Positions 53,698 to 62,628 of a stretch of DNA of 64,000 bases are shown piece by piece. Numbering within the stretch: the first letter of the stretch is position 1; each line of letters opens with the position of its first letter. The notes under the pieces are model-generated. The model had not been told where the DNA came from. It made no database searches and worked only from the letters and a program-made list of their open reading frames with translations. The stretch comes from Thalassobius vesicularis (GTDB taxonomy: Bacteria > Pseudomonadota > Alphaproteobacteria > Rhodobacterales > Rhodobacteraceae). The stretch is taken from the NCBI RefSeq assembly GCF_004799325.1, contig NZ_SSMD01000003.1, positions 372,001-436,000 on the forward strand, given 5' to 3'. The position numbers and the translations under genes are program-made.

Positions 53698-54003
53698 ATG
53701 CTGGACCTGATTAGCCTGCTGAATACCATCCATCGGCCGCGCCTGTTGATCCGAGCCGCGCGGTTTGGAATGACCGATTACAAGCGCAACGTCCACTTGC
53801 GGCGCCTTCTTGGCACGCCCCACCTGCCCCGCAATGGCGAGGCCGTAATCCGGCTGATCGAGCTGGAGGCAGAATACAACGATCAGCGCAAAGAAAATGC
53901 CGCGGAGTATTCACCCTCGCGGCATGTCGAAATCCTGATCGCTCTGATGGCCGAGGCGCAGATTCTGCGCGCAGGGGCCAGCACGGAACCGGCCCCCGCT
54001 TGA
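53698..54003 (+). CDS. DUF6477 family protein
   Basis: 101 residues, basic N-terminal part (MLDLISLLNTIHRPRLLIRAARFGMTDYKRNVHLRRLLG) and helical remainder (AVIRLIELEAEYNDQRKENAAEYSPSRHVEILIALMAEAQILRA). GGAGG lies five bases before the ATG. The family is restricted to Rhodobacterales-type bacteria in my knowledge and has no known function. Its divergent pairing with the DUF6456 regulator suggests shared control. Confidence 0.75.
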   Translation: MLDLISLLNTIHRPRLLIRAARFGMTDYKRNVHLRRLLGTPHLPRNGEAVIRLIELEAEYNDQRKENAAEYSPSRHVEILIALMAEAQILRAGASTEPAPA

Positions 54004-54010
54004 ATGACCG

Positions 54011-55552
54011 TTACGCGAAGGCGTCGGGCATCGACGCCTTTTTCTGGGCGACATAGGCGGACAGCGCCTCGGAAATCGCCGGGTCCAGCGTGGGCTGCAC
54101 GTAGTCAGACAGCATCTTCTTCACCCGGACCGAGGCCAGCGCCATCGTGTCACGCGATCCATCGTCAACCCAGGTCTCGAACGGCTTGTAATCCAGCACC
54201 TGCGTCCGCCAGAACGCGTTCTTGAAGTTCGCCTGGGTGTGGGCGCAGCCGAGGTAGTGACCGCCCGGGCCCACTTCGCGGATGGCGTCCATCGCCTGGG
54301 CGTTTTCGTCCATGCTGATCCCGGCGGCCATGCTGTGCAGGGTGCCCAGCTGGTCAGCATCCATCACGAATTTCTCGTAGGACGACACCAGACCACCTTC
54401 GAGCCAGCCACAGGCGTGCAGCATGAAGTTGACGCCCGACAAAAGCCCCATATTCAAGGAGTTGGAGCTTTCGTAACCCGCCTGCGCATCTGGCAGCTTG
54501 GAGCCGGTAAACCCGCCCGACGACCGGTAAGGCAGCCCCATACGGCGCGCCAGCTGGCCGACGCCATAGGTGATCTGCGCGGCCTCGGGGGTGCCGAAGG
54601 TGGGCGCGCCCGAGTTCATGTCTATCGAGGTTACGAAGGCCCCGAAAATCACCGGCGCGCCTTTGCGGACCAGCTGCGAATAGGCGATCCCGGCCAGAAC
54701 CTCGGCCAGAACCTGGGTCAGCGTACCGGCCACAGAGACCGGCGCCATGGCCCCGCCCACGATGAACGGGCTGACGATGCAGGCCTGGTTGTTACGGGCG
54801 TACACCTCGAGCGAGCCCATCATCACATCGTCGAAAGTCAGCGGCGAGTTGATGTTGATGAGCGAGGTCATCACGGTGTTGTTCTGCACGAACTCCTTAC
54901 CGAACAGGATCTCGCACATCTCGACCGAATCCTGTGCGCGGCTGGGTTCGGTGACCGAGCCCATGAACGGCTTGTCCGACAGGGTCATGTGGGCGTGGAT
55001 CATGTCCAGGTGGCGCTTGTTCACCGGAACGTCGGTCGGCTCGCACACGGTGCCGCCCGAGTGGTGCAGCCATTTGGACATGTAGCCCAGCTTCACGAAA
55101 TTGCGGAAATCTTCCATCGTGGCGTAGCGACGACCGCCATTCATGTCATGCACGAAGGGCGGGCCGTAGACCGGTGCCAGCACCAGATTGCGGCCGCCGA
55201 TCTCGACGTTGCGCGCGGGGTTGCGGGCGTATTGGGTGAAGCTGCGCGGCGCAGTCTTGCACAACTCCCGCGCGAGGCCACGGGGAATGCGGACCCGCTC
55301 GCCCTCGACATCCGCGCCGGCGTCTTTCCACAGTGCCAGCGCGCCGGGGTTGTTGACGAAGTTCACACCGATCTCGGCCAGCACGGTTTCGGCGTTGGTC
55401 TCGATGATCTCCAGCGCCTCTTCGTTCAGGATTTCCAGATTTGGGATGTTGCGCTCGATATATTTCGCCGTCTCGAACGAGACCGAGCTGCGCTCGGCCC
55501 GCCGCACGGCCCCACCGCCACCTCTGCGCTTGCGCGTTGCTTCGTCGTTCAT
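54011..55552 (-). CDS. MttB-family trimethylamine/quaternary amine corrinoid methyltransferase (non-pyrrolysine)
   Basis: 513 residues from the ATG at 55552 with AGGAG upstream. TIM-barrel features of the MttB superfamily are present (YGPPFVHDMNGGRRYATMEDFRNFVKLGYM, HMTLSDKPFMGSVTEPSRAQDSVEM, GSKLPDAQAGYESSNSLNMGLLSGVNFMLHACGWLEGGL, GPGGHYLGCAHTQANFKNAFWRTQVLDY). The frame is open without an in-frame amber codon, so it is the non-pyrrolysine type, whose best known member (MtgB) demethylates glycine betaine onto a corrinoid protein. The exact amine is unknown. No corrinoid protein gene is next to it; a RACo-type activator is encoded at 19-21 kb. Confidence 0.9.
   Translation of the reverse strand: MNDEATRKRRGGGGAVRRAERSSVSFETAKYIERNIPNLEILNEEALEIIETNAETVLAEIGVNFVNNPGALALWKDAGADVEGERVRIPRGLARELCKTAPRSFTQYARNPARNVEIGGRNLVLAPVYGPPFVHDMNGGRRYATMEDFRNFVKLGYMSKWLHHSGGTVCEPTDVPVNKRHLDMIHAHMTLSDKPFMGSVTEPSRAQDSVEMCEILFGKEFVQNNTVMTSLININSPLTFDDVMMGSLEVYARNNQACIVSPFIVGGAMAPVSVAGTLTQVLAEVLAGIAYSQLVRKGAPVIFGAFVTSIDMNSGAPTFGTPEAAQITYGVGQLARRMGLPYRSSGGFTGSKLPDAQAGYESSNSLNMGLLSGVNFMLHACGWLEGGLVSSYEKFVMDADQLGTLHSMAAGISMDENAQAMDAIREVGPGGHYLGCAHTQANFKNAFWRTQVLDYKPFETWVDDGSRDTMALASVRVKKMLSDYVQPTLDPAISEALSAYVAQKKASMPDAFA
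54018..54043 (+). terminator. Terminator of DUF6477 gene inside the end of mttB
   Basis: AAGGCGTC and GACGCCTT around a seven-base loop, followed by TTTTT. The hairpin lies wholly within the last codons of the convergent methyltransferase gene (stop at 54011). Confidence 0.7.
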
Positions 55553-55857
55553 CCCTGATTCTCCTGGAGTGTTCGTTATCCCTAGTTTTACGCGGCCCGT
55601 TTCGGCGGCTTTGGCCGGAAACCGGCTTATGACACGCAAAAACGACCTCGGGGCGGCAAAGCGGGCCGTATGCGCCCCCTCTTTCGCATTGTGACAAAAC
55701 GGGTGACAGGTCACATTCCACTATGCAAATATCTCTAAACCGGAATGATTCATTTCACCGGAATCAATAATCAGGCCACCAAAAAACCGGCCGAAGCATC
55801 ACATGTCTGCGCGGCAAGGAGGAGACCGCCGCGCCGGCACCAGGGAGAGGAAAATTA
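55553..55857. promoter_or_regulatory. 305-base divergent control region between mttB-like and fadL
   Basis: No gene fits. It contains two direct copies of ACCGGAAT (55739-55746 and 55757-55764, 18-base period). It also has a GTGAC-AG-GTCAC inverted repeat (55703-55714) inside a wider TGTGAC (55690-55695) to GTCACA (55710-55715) pair. AGGAG near 55565 serves the methyltransferase and GAGAGG near 55846 serves fadL. Confidence 0.55.
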
Positions 55858-57126
55858 ATGACAATCAAATCTTTGTGCCGCCGATCAACGGCCGGCGCAG
55901 CGGTAGCGCTTGGCCTTTTGGCAGGCTCGCCCGCCTTGGCCACGAACGGATATTTTGCCAACGGATACGGCGGCGCATCCAAAGGGCTGGCTGGGTCCGG
56001 CGTGGCCGTTCCCACGGGTGTTCTGGGTCTGGCGCAAAACCCCGCCATGGGGATGAAGGTCGGCAACCAGGCCGGGTTCTGCCTGACGATCTTTGCGCCG
56101 GAACGCGGGTTCGACGTCTCGGGCGCGGGCGGGCTGACACCGGGCAGCTACACCAGCGCCAACGACATCTTCGCGATCCCCTGCGGCGGCGTGAACTTCA
56201 AGCTGAACGACCGTTCCAGCCTGGGCCTGTTCATGTTCGGCAATGGCGGCATGAACACCGAATATTCCAGCAACGTCTTCGTGCCGGGGTTCGGTCTGGC
56301 CGGTAGCACCCCGCTGGGCGTTAATCTGGAACAATTGTTCATCTCGTTGAACTACAGCTACCAGGTCAGCGATCAGCTGACCCTGGGCATCGCCCCGGTC
56401 TTTGCGGTGCAACGGTTCAGCGCGACCGGGTTCGAAAATTTCTCGGCCTTCTCAATGGACCCGACGCGCCTGACGAACAACGGCGACTCGTGGTCCACGG
56501 GCGGCGGCGTCAACCTGGGCCTGCTTTATGAGCCGAACCAGGCCTGGAGCATCGGCGTCGCCTATCGCTCGCGCATGCAGATGAGCAATTTCGACGAATA
56601 CGCAGGGCTTTTCGCTGAACAGGGCGATTTCGACGTGCCCCCCGTGGCGACGATCGGGGCAGCCTACACGCCCCCCTCGAACCCGCGCTGGACGCTGAGC
56701 GGCGAAGTGCAGCGCATCTTCTACAGCGATGTCGCGGCGATCTCGAACAGTGGCGCAGTCATCACGACGCCGTTCGGGGCCGATGATGGCCCCGGTTTCG
56801 GCTGGAAAGACATGGATGTACTGCGTCTGGCCGCGATCTATCGCCATTCGGACAAGCTGACCCTGCGCGGCGGCGTGTCCTTTGCGTCCCAGTTCATCGA
56901 GTCGCAAGAGGCGCTGCTGAACATCGTCGCCCCTGCCACGCCGCGTCTGCATATCTCGGTCGGGGCCAGCTACCAGATCAACGAGCGTTGGGGCATCACC
57001 ACGTCCTTTACCCATGTCCCGAACGCGACTGTGACCGGCACCAACCCGTCGCTGGCGCCGACGCAGCCGGTGACTCTGCGCATGAACCAGAACGAATTTG
57101 CCATTGGCATGACGTATCGCTGGTAA
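55858..57126 (+). CDS. FadL/OmpP1-family outer-membrane transport protein
   Basis: 422 residues. Signal peptide about 1-28 (ending SPALA), then NGYFANGYGGASKGLAGSGVAVPTGVLGLAQNPAMG, which is the FadL-type N-terminal hatch, and beta-strand-rich sequence ending in an aromatic residue (FAIGMTYRW), as outer-membrane barrels do. These 14-strand barrels carry long-chain fatty acids or hydrophobic compounds. It is divergent from the methyltransferase gene. Confidence 0.92.
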   Translation: MTIKSLCRRSTAGAAVALGLLAGSPALATNGYFANGYGGASKGLAGSGVAVPTGVLGLAQNPAMGMKVGNQAGFCLTIFAPERGFDVSGAGGLTPGSYTSANDIFAIPCGGVNFKLNDRSSLGLFMFGNGGMNTEYSSNVFVPGFGLAGSTPLGVNLEQLFISLNYSYQVSDQLTLGIAPVFAVQRFSATGFENFSAFSMDPTRLTNNGDSWSTGGGVNLGLLYEPNQAWSIGVAYRSRMQMSNFDEYAGLFAEQGDFDVPPVATIGAAYTPPSNPRWTLSGEVQRIFYSDVAAISNSGAVITTPFGADDGPGFGWKDMDVLRLAAIYRHSDKLTLRGGVSFASQFIESQEALLNIVAPATPRLHISVGASYQINERWGITTSFTHVPNATVTGTNPSLAPTQPVTLRMNQNEFAIGMTYRW

Positions 57127-57133
57127 AAACACC

Positions 57134-57161
57134 GGCTCCGCGTCCCCCGCGATGCGGAGCC
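57134..57161 (+). terminator. Hairpin after fadL
   Basis: GGCTCCGC (57134-57141) and GCGGAGCC (57154-57161) pair perfectly around a 12-base loop; the following tail is only weakly T-rich (TCTTG). Confidence 0.5.
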
Positions 57162-57198
57162 TCTTGCACGCCAAACCGTGCGGCCTTATTGGGCATAC

Positions 57199-58764
57199 AT
57201 GACCCAGACATCCCATGACCGCCTTCTCATCATCGACTTCGGCAGCCAGGTCACGCAGCTGATTGCGCGTCGCCTGCGCGAGCTGAGCGTCTATTGCGAA
57301 ATCCACCCCTACCAGAACGTCACCGACGCCTTCCTGGCCGAGTTCGCCCCCAAGGCGATCATCTTCTCGGGCGGGCCTGACTCGGTGATGCGCGAGGGTT
57401 CGCCCCGTCCGCCGAAATCGGCCTACACGCTGGGCGTTCCGATCCTGGGCATCTGCTATGGCCAGCAGGTCATGATGCACGACCTGGGCGGCCGCGTCGA
57501 AGCGGGCGAACACGCCACCGCCGAGTTTGGCCGCGCCTATGTCGCCCCCGCCGACACCCGCGCCGATTTCCTGAACGGCTGGTTCCTTGAAGGCAAGGAG
57601 CAGGTCTGGATGTCCCACGGCGACCACGTGGCCGAGATCGCACCGGGTTTCGAGGTTTACGGCACCTCTCCGGGGGCTCCGTTTGCGATCACCGCCGATC
57701 TGGCGCGCAACTTCTTTGCCGTGCAGTTCCACCCCGAGGTGCACCACACCCCGAACGGCGCCACGCTCTACGAAAACTTCGTGAAACTGGCCGGTTTCTC
57801 GGGCGACTGGACGATGGGCGCCTATCGCGAGGAAATGATCGCCAAGATCCGCGAACAGGTTGGCGACAAGAAAGTGATCTGCGCTCTGTCCGGCGGCGTC
57901 GACTCGTCCGTGACCGGCATCCTGCTGCACGAAGCGATCGGCGATCAGCTGACCTGCGTCTTCGTGGACCACGGTCTGCTGCGCCTGAACGAGGCCGAGC
58001 AGGTCGTCGCAATGTTCCGCGACAACTATAACCTGAACCTGATCCACGCCGATGAAAGCGATCTGTTCCTGGGCGCGCTCGAAGGCGTTTCCGACCCTGA
58101 GGTCAAGCGCAAGACCATCGGCAAGCTGTTCATCGACGTGTTCCAGAAATACGCCGACCAGATCGAAGGCGCCGAATTCCTTGCGCAGGGCACCCTGTAC
58201 CCGGACGTGATCGAGAGCGTCAGCTTCAGCGGCGGCCCCTCGGTGACGATCAAGTCGCACCACAACGTGGGTGGCCTGCCTGAAAAGATGGGCCTGAAAC
58301 TGGTCGAGCCGCTGCGCGAGCTGTTCAAGGACGAAGTCCGCGCGCTGGGTCACGAGCTGGGCCTGCCGGCCAGCTTCATCGGCCGCCACCCCTTCCCCGG
58401 ACCGGGTCTGGCGATCCGCTGCCCCGGCGAGATCACCCGCGACAAGCTCGAGATCCTGCGCAAGGCCGACGCCGTCTATATCGACCAGATCCGCAAGCAC
58501 GGTCTGTACGACGAGATCTGGCAAGCCTTCGCCGCGATCCTGCCGATGCGCACTGTTGGCGTGATGGGCGACGGGCGCACCTATGATTACGCGGTGGCGC
58601 TGCGGGCGGTGACGTCGGTGGACGGGATGACGGCGGACTACTATCCGTTCAACCACGAGTTCCTTGGCGAGACCGCGACGCGGATCATCAACGAGGTCAA
58701 GGGCGTGAACCGGGTGTTTTACGATTGCACCTCGAAGCCGCCGGGAACCATCGAGCTGGAATAA
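57199..58764 (+). CDS. guaA: GMP synthase (glutamine-hydrolysing)
   Basis: 521 residues from the ATG at 57199; a GTG seven codons upstream is less likely. Class I glutamine amidotransferase domain with nucleophile C86 (GICYGQQVM), ATP-pyrophosphatase loop [10 protein letters not shown] (about 231-240), and a dimerisation domain ending PPGTIELE. It aminates XMP from GuaB to GMP. No clear Shine-Dalgarno sequence lies before the ATG. Confidence 0.97.
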   Translation: MTQTSHDRLLIIDFGSQVTQLIARRLRELSVYCEIHPYQNVTDAFLAEFAPKAIIFSGGPDSVMREGSPRPPKSAYTLGVPILGICYGQQVMMHDLGGRVEAGEHATAEFGRAYVAPADTRADFLNGWFLEGKEQVWMSHGDHVAEIAPGFEVYGTSPGAPFAITADLARNFFAVQFHPEVHHTPNGATLYENFVKLAGFSGDWTMGAYREEMIAKIREQVGDKKVICALSGGVDSSVTGILLHEAIGDQLTCVFVDHGLLRLNEAEQVVAMFRDNYNLNLIHADESDLFLGALEGVSDPEVKRKTIGKLFIDVFQKYADQIEGAEFLAQGTLYPDVIESVSFSGGPSVTIKSHHNVGGLPEKMGLKLVEPLRELFKDEVRALGHELGLPASFIGRHPFPGPGLAIRCPGEITRDKLEILRKADAVYIDQIRKHGLYDEIWQAFAAILPMRTVGVMGDGRTYDYAVALRAVTSVDGMTADYYPFNHEFLGETATRIINEVKGVNRVFYDCTSKPPGTIELE

Positions 58765-58771
58765 CGCGGGA

Positions 58772-58786
58772 GGGGGCTCTGCCCCC
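58772..58786 (+). terminator. G/C hairpin after guaA
   Basis: GGGGGC (58772-58777) and GCCCCC (58781-58786) around TCT, seven bases after the guaA stop. Like the hairpin at 24888-24908 it is followed by the 28-base repeat. There is no T tail. Confidence 0.5.
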
Positions 58787-58804
58787 GCCGCCCTATGGGC
58801 GACT

Positions 58805-58832
58805 CCCCCGGGATATTTGGAAAAAGAAGAAG
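58805..58832 (+). repeat. 28-base repeat variant 2, copy H
   Basis: Identical over 28 bases to the minus-strand copy at 24859-24886 (CCCCCGGGATATTTGG, then AAAAAGAAGAAG). Its purine-rich end lies six bases before the start codon of the next gene and probably acts as its ribosome-binding site. Confidence 0.85.
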
Positions 58833-58838
58833 GGCGGA

Positions 58839-59705
58839 ATGGAGCAGCGCGCGCAGGTTCTGAAAGCCGCCCTGTGGATGAGCGGGGCGATTGCCTCGTT
58901 CACCTCGATGGCGATTGCCGGCCGGGCGGTGAGCCTGGAGCTGGATACTTTCGAGATCATGACCTATCGCAGCCTGGTTGGGCTGGTGATCGTGCTGGTG
59001 GTCGCAGGCGCGGCAGGCACGCTGGGCCAAGTGACGCGGCGCAATCTGGGTCTGCATCTGATCCGCAATGTCAGCCATTTCACCGGGCAGAACCTGTGGT
59101 TCTATTCGCTGACCGCAATCCCGCTGGCGCAGGTCTTTGCGCTGGAGTTTACCGCTCCGCTCTGGGTGATCGTGTTGTCACCTCTGGTATTGGGCGAGCG
59201 GCTGACGCCGATGCGTGTGCTGGCGGCGCTGATCGGGTTTGTCGGTGTGCTGATCGTGGCGCGGCCCACGCCGGACAGCCTGCAATTCGGACAAGTGACG
59301 GCGGCGCTGGCGGCTGTTGGCTTTGCCGGCTCGATCCTGACCACGCGGCGGCTGACGCGGACCGAGACGATCACCTGCATCATGTTCTACCTGACGCTGA
59401 TGCAGGCGGTTCTGGGCCTGATCTGCGCGGGGTTTGACGGGGATATCGCCCTGCCCTCGGCCGAATCTGCGCCTTGGCTGGTGCTGATCGGTTGCGCCGG
59501 GTTGCTGGCGCATTTCTGCCTGACCACCGCGCTGCGGCTGGCCCCGGCGACGGTGGTCATTCCCATCGACTTCATCCGCCTGCCGCTGATCGCCGTCGTC
59601 GGCATGATGGTCTATGGCGAGGCGCTGGACCTGTGGGTCGTGCTGGGGGCTGCGGTGATCTTTGGCGGCAACTACCTGAACATCTGGAGCGAGACCCGCC
59701 GCTGA
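58839..59705 (+). CDS. DMT-superfamily (EamA-type) transporter
   Basis: 288 residues from the ATG at 58839, with AAGG from the repeat directly upstream; the frame is open earlier but that sequence is repeat and hairpin. Ten hydrophobic helices in two EamA repeats: ALWMSGAIASFTSMAIAGRAVS, FYSLTAIPLAQVFALEFTAPLWVIVLSPLVLGERLT, and TALRLAPATVVIPIDFIRLPLIAVVGMMVYGEALD. Exporter or importer of small metabolites, substrate unknown. Confidence 0.88.
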   Translation: MEQRAQVLKAALWMSGAIASFTSMAIAGRAVSLELDTFEIMTYRSLVGLVIVLVVAGAAGTLGQVTRRNLGLHLIRNVSHFTGQNLWFYSLTAIPLAQVFALEFTAPLWVIVLSPLVLGERLTPMRVLAALIGFVGVLIVARPTPDSLQFGQVTAALAAVGFAGSILTTRRLTRTETITCIMFYLTLMQAVLGLICAGFDGDIALPSAESAPWLVLIGCAGLLAHFCLTTALRLAPATVVIPIDFIRLPLIAVVGMMVYGEALDLWVVLGAAVIFGGNYLNIWSETRR

Positions 59706-59765
59706 ATGGGTTTGACCGGGCAAGCCCGCGCCGCTAGGACTGCGGGCGCGTCAAGGGATTGGGAC

Positions 59766-60626
59766 ATGTTGTACGACACCGCATCTGACTGGCTGAACGC
59801 CCCGAAAAAGAAGATCCTGTTCTTCGGCATGTCCGGGTTGGGCAAGACCTTTGTGTCGAACCTGCTGCGCGATCAGGGTGAGTGGTTCCATTATTCGATC
59901 GATTACCGCATCGGTACGCGCTACATGGGCGAATACATCGCCGACAACGCCAAGCGCGAGGCGATGAAAGTGCCGTTCCTGCGCGAGCTGTTGATGTCTG
60001 ACTCGATCTATATCGGGTCCAACATCACGTTCGAGAACCTGACGCCGGTGTCGTCCTATCTGGGCAAGCCGGGCGATGTGGCCAAGGGTGGCCTGCCTTA
60101 CGCCGGATACACCCGCCGCCAGTCGCAATTCCGCACCGCTGAAATCGCCGCCCTGCTGGACACGCCCTATTTCATCGAACGGGCCGAGGCGCTGTATGGC
60201 TACCCGCATTTCATCTGCGATACGGGTGGGTCGATCTGCGAGTGGGTCAACCCGAACGACCCCGACGATCTGGTGCTGAAGACGCTGGCCAAGCACACGC
60301 TGCTGATCTGGATCGAAGGCTCGGACGCGCATACCGCCGAGCTGATCCGCCGTTTCGACCGCGCGCCCAAGCCGATGTCCTATCAGGCCGAGTTTCTGGA
60401 GCGCGTCTGGGGCGAATACCTGGCCTTGAACGGCATTGATGAAAGCAAGGTGGACCCCGACGCCTTCATCCGCTGGACCTATGCCCAGGCGCTGGCCCAT
60501 CGCCAGCCGCTTTATGCCGCGATGGCGCGCAACTGGGGGGTCACCGTCAAGGCCGAGGAGATAGCCCAGGTCCGCACCGCCGATGATTTCGACCAATTGA
60601 TCGCCACCGCCCTTGAGCGCCGCTGA
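59766..60626 (+). CDS. P-loop ATPase of unknown function
   Basis: 286 residues from the ATG at 59766 (GGGATTGGGAC upstream). Walker A is GMSGLGKT (21-28), right after a strand ILFF, as in nucleoside- or shikimate-kinase-like P-loop proteins. Further points: FICDTGGSICEWVNPNDPDDLVLKTLAKHTLLIWIEG (a Walker B-like strand with an aspartate), a likely lid around TYAQALAHRQPLYAAMARNWGV, and no membrane segment. The pattern suggests a small-molecule or protein kinase or ATPase, but the acceptor is unknown. It lies 40 bases before metA, and the two may share a transcript. Confidence 0.7.
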   Translation: MLYDTASDWLNAPKKKILFFGMSGLGKTFVSNLLRDQGEWFHYSIDYRIGTRYMGEYIADNAKREAMKVPFLRELLMSDSIYIGSNITFENLTPVSSYLGKPGDVAKGGLPYAGYTRRQSQFRTAEIAALLDTPYFIERAEALYGYPHFICDTGGSICEWVNPNDPDDLVLKTLAKHTLLIWIEGSDAHTAELIRRFDRAPKPMSYQAEFLERVWGEYLALNGIDESKVDPDAFIRWTYAQALAHRQPLYAAMARNWGVTVKAEEIAQVRTADDFDQLIATALERR

Positions 60627-60666
60627 CCGGCGCCCTACCTAAGACCCCCAAACCGGAGCTTGAAAG

Positions 60667-61620
60667 ATGCCCATCAAACTGCCTCGTGACCTGCCTGCCT
60701 ATGACGTGCTGACGCGCGAGGGTGTGATGGTCATGGCCGAGGAGATGGCCGCGCATCAGGACATCCGGCCCCTGCGCATCGGTCTGCTGAACCTGATGCC
60801 CAAGAAAATCCAGACCGAGAACCAGTTCGCCCGGCTGATCGGTGCCACGCCCCTGCAGATCGAGTTTTCCCTGATCCGCATGAGCGAGCACGAGTCGAAG
60901 AACACCGGCGCGGACCACCTGGAAAGCTTCTACCGCCCGTTCTCCGAGGTGAAGGCCTCGGGCCAGAAATTCGACGGGCTGATCATCACCGGCGCGCCCA
61001 TTGAACACTTGCCGTTCGAAGAGGTGACCTATTGGGACGAGTTGAAAGAGGTGTTCGACTGGACCCAGACCCATGTGCATTCGACCTTCGGCGTCTGCTG
61101 GGGCGGCATGGCGATGATCCACTATTTCCACAACGTGCAGAAATACGTGTTGGATCAAAAGCTGTTCGGCTGCTACCGCCACATGAACTTTGCCCCGCAA
61201 AGCCCCTATCTGCGTGGATTTTCTGACGACATGCTGATGCCCGTCAGCCGCTGGACCGAGATGCGCCGCGACGAGATCGAGGCCGCCGGCCTGCCGATCC
61301 TGCTGCACTCGGACGTGGTGGGCCCCGCGCTGGTCGAGGATGCCGCGCATCGGGCGATCTACATCTTCAACCACCTGGAATATGACAGCGGCACCCTGAA
61401 CGAGGAATATCAGCGCGACCTTGCCAACAACCAGATCGAGGGCGCTCAGATCCAGATGCCGTTCAACTATTTCCCGAACGACGACGCCAACCAGAAGCCG
61501 CAGAACCGCTGGCGCAGCCATGCCCACCTGCTGTACGGCAACTGGATTTCCGAGATCTACCTGACCACGCCGTATGACATGAACCAGATCGGCTCGGCCT
61601 CGACGGACTGGCGCAAATAA
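60667..61620 (+). CDS. metA: Homoserine O-acetyltransferase/succinyltransferase (MetA)
   Basis: 317 residues. Catalytic cysteine C144 (STFGVCWGG), histidine and glutamate of FNHLEYD, and the substrate region [14 protein letters not shown]. The residue after GAPI is a glutamate (E113); in studied MetA enzymes Glu here goes with acetyl-CoA and Gly with succinyl-CoA, so acetyltransferase activity is expected despite the usual succinyltransferase label. First step of methionine synthesis from homoserine. No SAM-II riboswitch was recognised in the short upstream gap. Confidence 0.92.
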   Translation: MPIKLPRDLPAYDVLTREGVMVMAEEMAAHQDIRPLRIGLLNLMPKKIQTENQFARLIGATPLQIEFSLIRMSEHESKNTGADHLESFYRPFSEVKASGQKFDGLIITGAPIEHLPFEEVTYWDELKEVFDWTQTHVHSTFGVCWGGMAMIHYFHNVQKYVLDQKLFGCYRHMNFAPQSPYLRGFSDDMLMPVSRWTEMRRDEIEAAGLPILLHSDVVGPALVEDAAHRAIYIFNHLEYDSGTLNEEYQRDLANNQIEGAQIQMPFNYFPNDDANQKPQNRWRSHAHLLYGNWISEIYLTTPYDMNQIGSASTDWRK

Positions 61621-61629
61621 GGATCAACT

Positions 61630-62610
61630 TTGGCCCTCAACCTACTGGTATTTATGGGAATATCCGTTGCAAGCTTCGTCGCCCTGACGCTGTGGAAAGC
61701 GTCACGGCACGAGGCCCGCGCCGCCCGCGACTACCCGCCCGAGGGCCAATTCCTGAGCGTTGACGGCCACCGCATTCATGCTGTGGTGCTGGGGCATGGC
61801 CCCGATCTGGTGCTGATCCACGGCGCCTCGGGCAATACGCGCGACTACACCCATGATCTGGCGCATCAGCTGGCGCGGCGCTACCGTGTGATCGTGTTCG
61901 ACCGCCCCGGTCTGGGCTGGTCCGACCGCATCAACCGTACCGGGGCCACGATCCGCCAGCAGGCCGAAACCCTCGCCCGTGCCGCCGCCCAATTGGGGGC
62001 CGAAAAACCCATCGTCGTGGGCCAGTCCTATGGCGGTGCGGTGGCGCTGGCCTGGGCCGTGCATTGCCCCAGAAACCTGTCGGCGCTGGTGCTGCTGGCC
62101 GCTGCCTCGCAGACTTGGGACGGGCCGCTGCCGACCTACTACCAGGTCCTCTCGCACCGCTGGATCGGACCCGTGGCGATCCCGTTCCTGACCGCATGGG
62201 TGCATGACGAGCGGGTCGAGCGCGAGCTGGACTCGGTCTTTACCCCGCAGCTCCCCCCCGCCGGTTACAACGACCATATCGGGGCCGCGCTGACCCTGCG
62301 CCGCCCGGCACTGCGCGCGAACGCCCTGCAGCGCGCCAACCTGAACGAGGAAATCCGCGCCCTGCGCCCGCTTTATCCGGGCATCGCGGTTCCCGTCGAA
62401 ATGCTGCACGGAAGCGCGGACATGATCGTCGGCCTGCCCGTCCATTCCGAACCGCTGGCCCGGCAAATCCCCGGCGCGCATCTGACCGTCCTGCCCGGAA
62501 TCGGCCACATGCCGCAACACGTCTGCAAACCCCAGGTGATCGCCGCAATCGACCGCGCCGCGTCCCGAGCCGGATTGAACTTGGCCTCGCGCAACGCCAT
62601 ATTGCATTGA
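61630..62610 (+). CDS. Alpha/beta hydrolase with N-terminal membrane anchor
   Basis: 326 residues with a probable TTG start at 61630 (AAGGAT upstream, overlapping the metA stop region); an ATG eight codons later lacks a site. An N-terminal helix (about 3-22) anchors it. Oxyanion loop LIHGASGNTRDY (62-73), nucleophile S133 in GQSYGGA, acid in HGSADMIVG and histidine in GIGHMPQH. Substrate unknown. Nine bases after metA, probably co-transcribed. Confidence 0.85.
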   Translation: MALNLLVFMGISVASFVALTLWKASRHEARAARDYPPEGQFLSVDGHRIHAVVLGHGPDLVLIHGASGNTRDYTHDLAHQLARRYRVIVFDRPGLGWSDRINRTGATIRQQAETLARAAAQLGAEKPIVVGQSYGGAVALAWAVHCPRNLSALVLLAAASQTWDGPLPTYYQVLSHRWIGPVAIPFLTAWVHDERVERELDSVFTPQLPPAGYNDHIGAALTLRRPALRANALQRANLNEEIRALRPLYPGIAVPVEMLHGSADMIVGLPVHSEPLARQIPGAHLTVLPGIGHMPQHVCKPQVIAAIDRAASRAGLNLASRNAILH

Positions 62611-62628
62611 AAACAAATGGAGAGGCCC

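Noticed and set aside
54011-55552. Pyrrolysine-containing MttB
   Set aside because: No in-frame amber codon interrupts the 513-codon frame and no pyl genes were seen.
60627-60666. SAM-II riboswitch before metA
   Set aside because: The gap to the upstream gene is about 40 bases and does not show the pseudoknot core expected for this class.
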